Assembly: GCA_023954415.1 (NCBI GenBank)
Contig: JAMLIB010000011.1
Span: 1 to 64,000, forward strand
DNA: 64,000 nucleotides
Source of the DNA: Trueperaceae bacterium
Lineage (GTDB): Bacteria; Deinococcota; Deinococci; Deinococcales; Trueperaceae
Direction of reading: 5' to 3'
This document shows positions 26,282-33,752 of this stretch, in pieces; positions within the stretch are counted from its first letter, which is position 1; each line of letters begins with the position of its first letter. Under the pieces are notes generated by a model, which did no database searches, had not been told where the DNA came from, and saw nothing but the letters and a program-made list of their open reading frames with translations. A program made the position numbers and the translations under genes.

Positions 26282-28345
26282 TCAGCCGACCAGCGTGGAG
26301 ATGGGCTCGCGCGACGGTTCGCGCACGTCGACGACCATCGTCACCATCGGCGCGTAGGTCTCGAACGTCTCGAGGAGACGCCCGGCCGGGTCGTACTTGC
26401 GGATGAGGTGCCCACCGCGCCGACCGGCGTACAGGTAGCCGGAGTCGTCTACGCCCAGGTCGACGAGGGCGTCGGTCGCCTCGCCCTGGCGGGCGTCGAG
26501 CGTGAACGACACGCCGACCTTCCCGTCGGACGTGACCTTGCGGATCTTGCCTGCGCTCGCGTCGGAGACGTAGACGTTGCAGTCGCGGTCGACGGTCATG
26601 CCGTCCAGGAGCCGCAGGCCGGGCTGGTCGGCGGAGACCTTGAAGGCCCAACGCGTCTGGTACTCCCCGTCGGCGCTCAGGCGCTGCACCTGGCGGTTGC
26701 CGTAGTCGAGGACGTAGACGTTCCCGCGCACGTCGACCGTGAGGTCGCGCGGGTCGTTGAACATGCCGTGGCCGTTACCGCGCCCACCGAAGCTCGCCAG
26801 GTGCCGGCCGTCGTTGGTGAAGCGCGAGACGAGGTGCGTCTCGCTGTCCAGCACGTACACCGTGTCGTCGGGGGCCACCGCGAGCGCCACCGGGTAGAGG
26901 AACTCGCCCGGCTGCATACCGTACGGCCCGAACGACGCCTTGACGCTGCCGTCGGGCGCCAGCTTGTGGATCATGCGGTGGCTCTGCTGCCCGACGCGGT
27001 ACTCGAAGATGGCCGCGAAGAGGTCGCCGCCCGAGTCGACGCTCACGGAGAGGGGTGCAGCGGAGAAATTGCTCGGCCCGACCCCGATGTCGCCGATGGA
27101 CGTGTGCAGGTTGCCTTCCGGGTCGAGGATGCGCAGCACGCCTTGGCGCGCGCTGACGGTGACGAGGAGGCGCGTCGGGAGGTTGGCCGTCTCGTCGGCC
27201 TCGAGGTCGACCGTCTCGAGCGTGTCGTAGACCTCGTCGAGCGTCGGGCGTTCGTCGGGGTCCTTCGCGATCATGCGCATGACGAGCTGATCGAGCGCCT
27301 TCGGGATGCGCAGGTCGACCTGGCGCGGCGGTGGGGGCGTCTGGAAGATCTGCTGGTGGACGATGGCCTCGTAGCCGCCCTTGAAGGCGGTCTGGCCGGT
27401 CAGCATCTCGTAGAACACGAGCCCGAGCGAGTAGATGTCGGAACGGTGGTCGATCTTCAGGCCGCGCGCCTGCTCGGGCGACATGTACACGGGCGTGCCG
27501 ACGCGCGCGCCGGTCATCGTGAGGCGCGAGAGGACCTTGCCGCCCGCGATGCCGAAGTCCATGAGCTTGACGGCGTCGGGCTTGAGCCGCCCGCCTTCCG
27601 GGTGCCCGCTGCCGGACGGCTTGATGCCGCCTCGCGTGATCATCACGTTGGCCGGCTTGATGTCCCGGTGGATGATGCCCGCCGAGTGGATGTGTTGCAG
27701 GGCGCGCACGACGCGCTGCATGATCTCGACGGACAGGTGGATGTCGAGCTCGTGCCCTTCGATGTACCCCTCGAGCGAGCGCCCGTCGACGTACTCCATG
27801 ACCATGTAGTGCTGCACGCCGACGGCGCCATGCTCGACGGTGCGCACGATGTTCGTGTGGTTGAGGCGCTGGGCGACCTCCGCCTCGCGGTGGAAGCGGC
27901 GGATGAACTTGGCGTCCGCCACGTACTGCTCCATGGGGATCTTGAGGGCGACGATCTGGCCGTCGCTGACGCGCCGCGCGCGGTAGACGCTCGCCATGCC
28001 GCCGGAGCCGACCTTCTCGAGGAGCGTGTACCCGGGCACGTCGGCCGCGTCGAACTGCTGCTGCTGGTTGCCACCGGCCGCCGCCTTGGCCTCCGCGACC
28101 CGCCTCGGCCCGCGGCGAGCCGGCGCAACGCGGCTGCTCCTCGCCACCTGGACGGTGGCCGGCACGAGCAGTCCGAGCGCGAGCACGGTGAGGACGAGCG
28201 GCGTGATGGCGCGCTCGGCGCCCCCCAACCACAACACGCCACCGGTGAGCACGACCGCGAGCGTGAGGAGCACGCCGAGCAGCCAGACGGGCGCACGGAA
28301 CAGCAGCGCCACGAGCACGGCGCCGACGGCCCAGAGCAGGATCAC
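26282..28345 (-). CDS. membrane Ser/Thr protein kinase with C-terminal NHL-like beta-propeller
   Basis: 687 residues. Three N-terminal membrane helices (about 3-18, 20-40, 47-67), a linker with a short glutamine run, then a complete Hanks-type kinase: GSGGMASVY, Lys135 in VALKI, His226-Arg-Asp228 in HRDIKPAN, Asp263 in DFG, GTPVYMSPEQA. From about residue 400 to the end come NHL-type repeats (FNDPRDLTVDVRGNVYVLDYGNRQVQRL and similar), a propeller usually used for binding. GTG start, 16 bases after the PP2C stop, so kinase and phosphatase are cotranscribed. An insertion of about 20 residues (RGGIKPSGSGHPEGG...) lies in the catalytic loop region. Ligand unknown. Confidence 0.92.
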   Translation of the reverse strand: MILLWAVGAVLVALLFRAPVWLLGVLLTLAVVLTGGVLWLGGAERAITPLVLTVLALGLLVPATVQVARSSRVAPARRGPRRVAEAKAAAGGNQQQQFDAADVPGYTLLEKVGSGGMASVYRARRVSDGQIVALKIPMEQYVADAKFIRRFHREAEVAQRLNHTNIVRTVEHGAVGVQHYMVMEYVDGRSLEGYIEGHELDIHLSVEIMQRVVRALQHIHSAGIIHRDIKPANVMITRGGIKPSGSGHPEGGRLKPDAVKLMDFGIAGGKVLSRLTMTGARVGTPVYMSPEQARGLKIDHRSDIYSLGLVFYEMLTGQTAFKGGYEAIVHQQIFQTPPPPRQVDLRIPKALDQLVMRMIAKDPDERPTLDEVYDTLETVDLEADETANLPTRLLVTVSARQGVLRILDPEGNLHTSIGDIGVGPSNFSAAPLSVSVDSGGDLFAAIFEYRVGQQSHRMIHKLAPDGSVKASFGPYGMQPGEFLYPVALAVAPDDTVYVLDSETHLVSRFTNDGRHLASFGGRGNGHGMFNDPRDLTVDVRGNVYVLDYGNRQVQRLSADGEYQTRWAFKVSADQPGLRLLDGMTVDRDCNVYVSDASAGKIRKVTSDGKVGVSFTLDARQGEATDALVDLGVDDSGYLYAGRRGGHLIRKYDPAGRLLETFETYAPMVTMVVDVREPSREPISTLVG

Positions 28346-28361
28346 GAGCTCGCCTCGCAGG

Positions 28362-29129
28362 TCACGTGTCCACCTCGAAGATCACTACCGTGATGTTATC
28401 CGGCCCGCCGCGCTCGTTGGCCTGGGCGAGGAGCACCTCGACGTTGAGCTGCCTGTCCGAGTTCTCCTGGATCTCGGCGAGCATCTCCTCTGGCGAGACG
28501 AGGCCGTGGAGCCCGTCGGTCGAGAGGAGGAAGACATCGCCCGCCTGCACATCGAGCTCGGCGACGTCCGGCGCGACCTGCTGCCTCGTGCCGAGCACGC
28601 GCGTGATCAAGTTGCGCCACTCGTGGTTCTCGGCCTCCTCCTCGTTCAAGAGGCCCTTCTCGACCTGCTCCTCGACCCAGGAGTGGTCCTTGGTGAGCTG
28701 GTAGATCTTGCTGCCGCGCACGAGGAACGCGCGCGAGTCGCCGACGTGGCCGATGTAAGCCTTGCGCTTGCGGATGGCGACGCACGTCAGCGTGCTGCCC
28801 ATGCCGCGCCTGCCCGACTGCCTGATGGCCTCGCCGTACACGCGGCGGTTGGCCAGTCGCATGGCCTTGTCGATCAGGCTCTGGACCCCGACGACCGGCC
28901 GGCGCGAGCGTACCTCCTCGACGTAGCGGGAGAACGACTCGTCGAGCACCTCCATGGCGAGCTTGCTCGCGACCTCGCCGGCGGCGGCGCCGCCCATGCC
29001 GTCGGCGACCGCCAGGAGCGTCAGGTCGCCCCCTTCCATGGGGAACTGCCAGACGCGGTGGAAGTCCTCGTTGAAAGGCCTTACGCGTCCGACATCGGAC
29101 CCGTGACCCACGTTATGACCGAGGCGCAC
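28362..29129 (-). CDS. PP2C-family Ser/Thr protein phosphatase
   Basis: 255-residue metal-dependent phosphatase, the natural antagonist of the kinase encoded just downstream. Metal-binding motifs are intact: RPFNEDF near the N terminus, ADGMGGAAAGEVAS, GHVGDSRAFL, LLSTDGLHGLV and GGPDNITVV. No membrane segment, so it acts in the cytoplasm. GTG start preceded by TAGACT, leaderless. First gene of the kinase operon. Confidence 0.95.
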   Translation of the reverse strand: MRLGHNVGHGSDVGRVRPFNEDFHRVWQFPMEGGDLTLLAVADGMGGAAAGEVASKLAMEVLDESFSRYVEEVRSRRPVVGVQSLIDKAMRLANRRVYGEAIRQSGRRGMGSTLTCVAIRKRKAYIGHVGDSRAFLVRGSKIYQLTKDHSWVEEQVEKGLLNEEEAENHEWRNLITRVLGTRQQVAPDVAELDVQAGDVFLLSTDGLHGLVSPEEMLAEIQENSDRQLNVEVLLAQANERGGPDNITVVIFEVDT

Positions 29130-29135
29130 GCCACG

Positions 29136-29141
29136 AGTCTA
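29136..29141 (-). promoter_or_regulatory. -10 box of PP2C-kinase operon, leaderless
   Basis: On the minus strand TAGACT ends 6 bases before the GTG at 29129. No Shine-Dalgarno. Confidence 0.55.
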
Positions 29142-29174
29142 CCTTGCTCGGGGCCGCCGGAGGCCGCCGTCGCC

Positions 29175-29804
29175 TCAGTTGCCTTTGGCCCGTGGGCGCC
29201 GCACCGTCTGTAGGTACGGGTAGCGCTCGAGCAGCCGCCGCACGTCCTGGAAGAGCTCGACCGCCTCCTCGACGCCGGCGGGCAGCTCCTGCAACCTCAG
29301 GTAGGTGGCCTGCCCGCCCGGGAACACGACCGTCGGCGTCCCGAAGACGTCGTGGGAGAGCGCGCGCATGTGCTCCTGCGCCAGCACGGTGCGTGCCTCG
29401 GGGTTGTGCAGCTCGTGCCGGAAGCGCGGCACGTCGAGCCCGACGGCCTCGGCGACCGCCGTGACGGTGCCGGAGGTGAACGGCTGGAAGCGCCGGTGGT
29501 TGGCGCGCTGGAGCGCAAGGCGGAACGCCGCATGCGCCTCGGGGCCCTGCTTGCGCGCCGCCAAGGAGGCGAGGAACGGCAGCAGGCCCTTGCAACCGTA
29601 GCCGTCCGTCTCGTCGATGCGCTCGTTCCAGAGCTGCCAGGCGTCCGGCTTCGTCGCGTCCTGACCGTGCTCGTTCTGGAACAGCGAGAAGTGCTCCCAG
29701 CGCACGTCGAGGGCCAGCGGCCCGGCGATCATGTCGAAGAGCTCGGCCGCGCGCCACGAGTAGGGGCAGACGTAGTCGAAGTAGACGGTGACGCGCTCCA
29801 GCAT
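29175..29804 (-). CDS. DsbA-family (FrnE-like) oxidoreductase with CPYS motif
   Basis: 209-residue soluble thioredoxin-fold protein with a helical insertion. The active-site position reads FDYVCPYSWRAAEL, so it has CxxS, with serine for the second cysteine; the cis-proline region is DVFGTPTVVFPGGQ. No signal peptide, so it acts in the cytoplasm. Resembles FrnE and 2-hydroxychromene-2-carboxylate isomerase relatives. With one active-site cysteine it may act by mixed disulfides, for example with bacillithiol, rather than as a dithiol oxidase. Stands alone between PP2C and a DUF3467 gene. Confidence 0.85.
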   Translation of the reverse strand: MLERVTVYFDYVCPYSWRAAELFDMIAGPLALDVRWEHFSLFQNEHGQDATKPDAWQLWNERIDETDGYGCKGLLPFLASLAARKQGPEAHAAFRLALQRANHRRFQPFTSGTVTAVAEAVGLDVPRFRHELHNPEARTVLAQEHMRALSHDVFGTPTVVFPGGQATYLRLQELPAGVEEAVELFQDVRRLLERYPYLQTVRRPRAKGN

Positions 29805-29867
29805 GCGGCCATGACACCACCGGCCCGCCCGCCCGCCCGTAGCCGACGTGACAGGCGGCCGTGCGGC

Positions 29868-30176
29868 TCAGTTGGGGTCTTCGCCCCCGTCGTTGCCCGG
29901 CGCGACGGCGCGGGCCACGCCCTCCTTGGGCACGACCGGCTCCGGGATGGCGCCGAAGCGCGCCTCGTAGCGCCTGATGTTGTCCTCGAGGCTCCTAAGC
30001 AGCGCCTTGGCGTGGCGCGGGCTCGACACGAGCCTGGCCGTGACGACCGGCTGTTGGCCCGGCACGACCAGGACGAAGTCGAGGAGGAACTCGTCCGGCG
30101 TGTGCGCGATCACGGCGCCGTTGGTCGGCCTACCGCGGGCCGTCTCCTTGTCTATCTCGAACTTGATGGGGTTCAC
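29868..30176 (-). CDS. DUF3467 family protein
   Basis: 102 residues. The DUF3467 pattern is clear: an N-terminal strand, GAVIAHTPDEFLLDFVLVVPGQQPVVTARLVSSPRHAKALLRSLEDNIRRYEARFG, then a proline/charged tail. Function unknown; the family is small, soluble and widespread in bacteria. GTG start with TACCCT 6 bases upstream, leaderless. It lies downstream of two roadblock genes on the same strand, but has its own promoter. Confidence 0.85.
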   Translation of the reverse strand: MNPIKFEIDKETARGRPTNGAVIAHTPDEFLLDFVLVVPGQQPVVTARLVSSPRHAKALLRSLEDNIRRYEARFGAIPEPVVPKEGVARAVAPGNDGGEDPN

Positions 30177-30182
30177 GCGACC

Positions 30183-30188
30183 AGGGTA
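30183..30188 (-). promoter_or_regulatory. -10 box of DUF3467 gene, leaderless
   Basis: TACCCT on the minus strand ends 6 bases before GTG 30176. Confidence 0.5.
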
Positions 30189-30212
30189 CTCAAGCCGGGC
30201 CGCATACCCGAG

Positions 30213-30680
30213 TCAGCCGCCCGACCGCTTGGCCGACCTGGCCAGGACGCCCTTGAGGGCGAAGCGCGCCCTGCCGATGTCGGCTTCCGAGGCGAGGGCG
30301 AGGACGAGCACGTGGTCGCTCGCCGTCAGCGGGACCAACAGGATGGGGCCGTCGTCCAGGTTCACCATGACCTGCCGAGGCGCCGTGACCGCCGAGCTAC
30401 CGGCCCCTCCGGCCGCCCCGTCCTCGAGGAGCCCGGTCAGGGCGGCGGCGGCGGCCAGCGCGCTGGTCACCACGTCCGTCGTGCGCGCCAGGGCCGCCTC
30501 GTCGACGGCCCGCGCCGCCAACACCACTCCTCCCCCGTCGGCGACGGCGGCCACGGTAGCGCCGCGCACCGCCATGAGCTCCTCCAGCAGCGCCTCGAAG
30601 CCCGGCGCCGCGCCGGTGGCCGGATCCGGACGGCCGGCTTCATCGACGCGCTCGGCGTCAGCGAGCGAGCCGCCGCTCAC
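30213..30680 (-). CDS. roadblock/LC7-like protein B
   Basis: 155 residues. After a polar N terminus comes a roadblock/LC7-type alpha-beta domain: FEALLEELMAVRGATVAAVADGGGVVLAAR, a long helix with alanines, and strands QVMVNLDDGPILLVPLTASDHVLVLAL. Such proteins regulate small Ras-like GTPases in bacteria (MglB) or form scaffolds. GTG 30680 overlaps the stop of the upstream roadblock gene by GTGA, so this start is chosen over an ATG-like codon 27 bases earlier. No GTPase gene of the MglA type lies nearby. Confidence 0.75.
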   Translation of the reverse strand: MSGGSLADAERVDEAGRPDPATGAAPGFEALLEELMAVRGATVAAVADGGGVVLAARAVDEAALARTTDVVTSALAAAAALTGLLEDGAAGGAGSSAVTAPRQVMVNLDDGPILLVPLTASDHVLVLALASEADIGRARFALKGVLARSAKRSGG

Positions 30681-31069
30681 GCGAACTCCGCGGCGAGCTG
30701 CTCGCATACCCCGGCGACGGAGCGCCTCACCACGCCGAGGTCGGCCGTCGCGCCGACCACGACGAACACGAAGAGGTTGGCGTCCACCCGCCTCGCCAGG
30801 TAGCCGCCCGACTCGCCGAGCGCAACGAGCTCGTCGACGCGCGAGCCCAACTGCTTGCTCAGCTCGCCGCCGACGAGCGTGAAGGCCGTGGTCAGGTCCG
30901 CCGCCAGGTACTCCAGCTCATCGCCGCCCGGCGCGGAGCCCAGGGCCGTGCCGACGGCCACGGACGGATGGCGCTCGACGAGGAGCCCGTCCATGCCGAC
31001 GACGGCGGTCACGCGACAGCCGGGTAGCTGCGCCCAGAGACCCGCCAGGACGTCCTCGAGGTTCGTCAT
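30677..31069 (-). CDS. roadblock/LC7-like protein A
   Basis: 130 residues, one roadblock/LC7-type domain: VLAGLWAQLPGCRVTAVVGMDGLLVERHP, the helix LEYLAADLTTAFTLVGGELSKQLG, then strands GGYLARRVDANLFVFVVVG and a terminal helix. Coupled to the second roadblock protein by GTGA overlap, suggesting that they form a heterodimer, as roadblock domains usually pair. TAGAGT on the minus strand lies 9 bases upstream of ATG 31069. The partner GTPase is not in the window. Confidence 0.75.
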   Translation of the reverse strand: MTNLEDVLAGLWAQLPGCRVTAVVGMDGLLVERHPSVAVGTALGSAPGGDELEYLAADLTTAFTLVGGELSKQLGSRVDELVALGESGGYLARRVDANLFVFVVVGATADLGVVRRSVAGVCEQLAAEFA

Positions 31070-31078
31070 ACCGGCGGC

Positions 31079-31084
31079 ACTCTA
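31079..31084 (-). promoter_or_regulatory. -10 box of roadblock operon
   Basis: TAGAGT on the minus strand, 9 bases before ATG 31069; the message would have a leader of only a few bases. Confidence 0.4.
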
Positions 31085-31135
31085 GCACCCGTCCCCGCGG
31101 GCGCTCCGTATGGCTGTTCATATGTGGGCGGCTGG

Positions 31136-31141
31136 TATCGT
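31136..31141 (+). promoter_or_regulatory. -10 box of udp-hbd operon, leaderless
   Basis: TATCGT ends 7 bases before ATG 31149, which fixes this start over an ATG at 31110 upstream of the box. Confidence 0.5.
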
Positions 31142-31148
31142 GAGGTCG

Positions 31149-31925
31149 ATGACGCAACTCCATGTGCGAGCGGTCGAAGGCAGCGTGGCTCCCATCGTGC
31201 TCCTTCCCGGCGACCCGGACCGCGCCACCTTGGTGGCCGAGCGCTTCCTGGATGGCCCGAAGCGCTACAACACTTACCGTCACCTCTACGGCTACACGGG
31301 TACCTATCAGGGTGTCCCCGTGAGCGTGCAAGCGACGGGCATGGGCTGTCCAAGCCTCGCCATCGTCGTCGAGGAGCTCGTGCGCCTTGGCGCGAAGACG
31401 CTCGTGCGGATCGGCACGAGCGGCGTGGTGGGGCCGGGCATCGCGCCGGGCGACCTGATCGTGGCCTCGGCCAGCGTCCCGAACGACGGCACCACGCGCC
31501 AGTACCTCGGCGGCGCGGCCTACTCCACCGTGGCGGACTTCGGGCTCACCCAGGCTCTGGCGCGGAGCGCAGGCAAGCTGAAGCGCAAGGCGCACGTCGG
31601 GCTCATACAGACCGACGACGCGTTCTACGCCGTGACGCCGGAAGCCGTGCCCGGCCTGGCGGCCAGGGGGGTGCTGGCGCTCGAGATGGAGGCGTCCGCG
31701 CTCTTCCTCATCGGCAAGCTGCGCGACGTGCGTGCCGGCTGCATGCTCGTGGCCAGCAACCGCATCGGGGACGCCACCTTCGTCGAGCCGGCCGTCCTGG
31801 ACGCCGCCATCCTCGACATGATCGGCGCGACGCTCGAGGCGTGCGTGGAACACCGCGCCCAGGAGCGGGAGCCCGGGGCGACGGACGGCGGCGCCCACCT
31901 GAGCGACGAGAGGAGTAAGGCATGA
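31149..31925 (+). CDS. udp: uridine/purine nucleoside phosphorylase
   Basis: 258-residue cytoplasmic enzyme that splits nucleosides with phosphate. Family hallmarks: LLPGDPDRA (phosphate site), ATGMGCPSLAIVVEELVRLGAKTLVRIGTSG, and ALEMEASALFLIGK, whose glutamate/methionine bind the ribose. It is closest in pattern to uridine phosphorylase, though DeoD-type purine nucleoside phosphorylase cannot be excluded. Overlaps the next gene by ATGA, an odd pairing with a fatty-acid enzyme. Confidence 0.88.
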   Translation: MTQLHVRAVEGSVAPIVLLPGDPDRATLVAERFLDGPKRYNTYRHLYGYTGTYQGVPVSVQATGMGCPSLAIVVEELVRLGAKTLVRIGTSGVVGPGIAPGDLIVASASVPNDGTTRQYLGGAAYSTVADFGLTQALARSAGKLKRKAHVGLIQTDDAFYAVTPEAVPGLAARGVLALEMEASALFLIGKLRDVRAGCMLVASNRIGDATFVEPAVLDAAILDMIGATLEACVEHRAQEREPGATDGGAHLSDERSKA

Positions 31926-32761
31926 AGGTAGCGGTCGTCGGGGCCGGCACGATGGGCTCGGGCATAGCGCAGACCTGCGCGCTGGCGGGCCACGAGCTCG
32001 TGCTGGTCGACACGAACCCCGGAGCCTTGGAGCGGGCCAAGGAGACCATGCGCGGCAGCCTCGCGCGCATGGTCAAGAAGGAGACCATCGGGGCGCGCGA
32101 AGCCGAGGACGCGCTCGGCAGGGTGGCCTTCAAGCACGGGATCACGGGTCTGCAAGACGCCGGGGTCGTGATCGAGGCCGTGTTCGAGTCCCTCCCCGTC
32201 AAACGCGAGGTCTGGACGGAGCTCGCGGGCAGCACCTCGGAAGGCGCGCTCCTCGCCACCAACACGTCGAGCCTCTCCGTCACCGCGATAGCGGCGTTCA
32301 GCGGCAGGCCCGAACGCTTCTGCGGCATGCACTTCTTCAACCCCGTGCCCATGATGGCGCTCGTCGAGGTCGTCAGGGGGCTGCGCTCGAGCGAGGAGAC
32401 CGTGGAGCAGGCGCGCGCCTTCACCGAGGGGATCGGCAAGACGCCCATCGTCTGCGAGGACAAGCCCGGGTTCATCGTCAACCGCCTCCTCGTGCCGTAC
32501 ATCAACGACGCCGCCCACGCCCTGGCGGAGGGCGTCGCCAGCGCGGAGGACATCGACAAGGCCATGCGGCTCGGCGCGAACATGCCGATCGGCCCGCTAG
32601 CGCTGGCCGACCTGGTGGGGCTGGACGTCTGCCTCGCGGCCGCAGAGTCGCTCCTGAGCGAGTTCGGCGACCCGAAGTTCCGCGTCTCGCCCCTCGTGCG
32701 CCAGATGGTGCGCGCCGGCAAGCTCGGTCGCAAGAGCGGCGAGGGCTTCTACAGCTACTGA
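31922..32761 (+). CDS. 3-hydroxybutyryl-CoA dehydrogenase
   Basis: 279-residue NAD-dependent dehydrogenase of short-chain 3-hydroxyacyl-CoA. Rossmann motif VVGAGTMGSGIAQTCALAG at the start, the catalytic histidine in GMHFFNPVPMMALVEVV, NTSSLS, and the C-terminal KPGFIVNRLLVPYINDA and GEGFYSY. Length is that of the single-function enzyme, not the fused FadB. GAGAGGAG precedes ATG 31922, which overlaps the udp stop. An enoyl-CoA hydratase gene follows 65 bases later and thiolase is at 36.7 kb, together a beta-oxidation or butyryl-CoA set. Confidence 0.93.
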   Translation: MKVAVVGAGTMGSGIAQTCALAGHELVLVDTNPGALERAKETMRGSLARMVKKETIGAREAEDALGRVAFKHGITGLQDAGVVIEAVFESLPVKREVWTELAGSTSEGALLATNTSSLSVTAIAAFSGRPERFCGMHFFNPVPMMALVEVVRGLRSSEETVEQARAFTEGIGKTPIVCEDKPGFIVNRLLVPYINDAAHALAEGVASAEDIDKAMRLGANMPIGPLALADLVGLDVCLAAAESLLSEFGDPKFRVSPLVRQMVRAGKLGRKSGEGFYSY

Positions 32762-32826
32762 CGAGCGTGAGGCGCCCGGATGGGCGCCCGGCCGGGGCTA
32801 CGAGCGCCGCGGCGGGAAGGATACGG

Positions 32827-33654
32827 ATGACCGACAACGAGCTGGTCGGGGGCTTCGAGGACGACGCCCCCGAGGACGTGAGCTTCGAGCACCTGCGCTA
32901 CGAGGTCGACGGCGAGGTCGCCATCGTCACGATCGACCGCCAGGAGGCGCTCAACGCCCTCGACCAGGACGTGCTGTTCGAGCTGGGGCTCGTCTTCGAG
33001 CTGGCGGCGGCCGACTCGGCCGTGCGCGCACTCGTGCTCACCGGCGCAGGCAGGGCGTTCGTGGCCGGGGCCGACATCGCCGCCCTGCGCGAGCTCGGCG
33101 ACGCCTTCGCGGGCAGGGAGACGTCGCTCGGCGGCCAGGAGGTCGCGAACACGCTCGCTTCGCTCCCCTTCCCCACCGTGGCGGCCATCAACGGCTTCGC
33201 GCTCGGCGGGGGCCTGGAGCTGGCCCTCGCGGCCGACCTGCGCGTGGCAGCCACGAGCGCCCGCCTCGGCCTGCCCGAGGTCGGCCTCGGGCTCATCCCG
33301 GGCTTCGGCGGCACGCAGCGCCTGCCGCGGCTGATCGGCGTCGGGCGCGCGCTCGACCTCATCCTCACCGGCCGCCACGTGCAGGCGGAGGAGGCGCTAC
33401 AGCTCGGCCTCGTGAACCGGGTCGCCGACGACGCGCTCGCCACCGCCGTGGCGCTGGCCAGGCAGGCGGCGCGGAACGCCCCCATCGCCCTCGGGCTCGC
33501 CAAGGAAGCCGTGTTCAGGGGCCTCGACGTGACGTTGCAACAGGGCCTAGAGGTGGAAGCCGACCTCTTCGGCATGGTCGCGACGACGACGGACATGCGC
33601 GAGGGCACGAGCGCCTTCCTGGAGAAACGCGCGCCCGAGTGGACGGACAGCTGA
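32827..33654 (+). CDS. enoyl-CoA hydratase/isomerase family protein
   Basis: 275-residue crotonase-fold enzyme. After a polar 25-residue N terminus: VTIDRQEALNALD, the first oxyanion segment FVAGADIAAL, FALGGGLELALAADLRVA, and LPEVGLGLIPGFGGTQRLPRLIG, which carries the catalytic glutamate (LPEV). GGGAAGG before ATG 32827. Probably hydrates trans-2-enoyl-CoA, supplying the substrate for the dehydrogenase just upstream; the two genes likely share a transcript. Confidence 0.92.
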   Translation: MTDNELVGGFEDDAPEDVSFEHLRYEVDGEVAIVTIDRQEALNALDQDVLFELGLVFELAAADSAVRALVLTGAGRAFVAGADIAALRELGDAFAGRETSLGGQEVANTLASLPFPTVAAINGFALGGGLELALAADLRVAATSARLGLPEVGLGLIPGFGGTQRLPRLIGVGRALDLILTGRHVQAEEALQLGLVNRVADDALATAVALARQAARNAPIALGLAKEAVFRGLDVTLQQGLEVEADLFGMVATTTDMREGTSAFLEKRAPEWTDS

Positions 33655-33741
33655 GCACGGGTCGGCCGCGGCGCGGCTGACACCGGCTCACGACCGCCGG
33701 CCGGGCCCGGGGCGAAGCGTTGGGCGACGGCACGCCGCACG

Positions 33742-33747
33742 TAACAT
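33742..33747 (+). promoter_or_regulatory. -10 box of alpha/beta hydrolase-like gene, leaderless
   Basis: TAACAT ends 5 bases before ATG 33753. Confidence 0.5.
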
Positions 33748-33752
33748 GGGGC

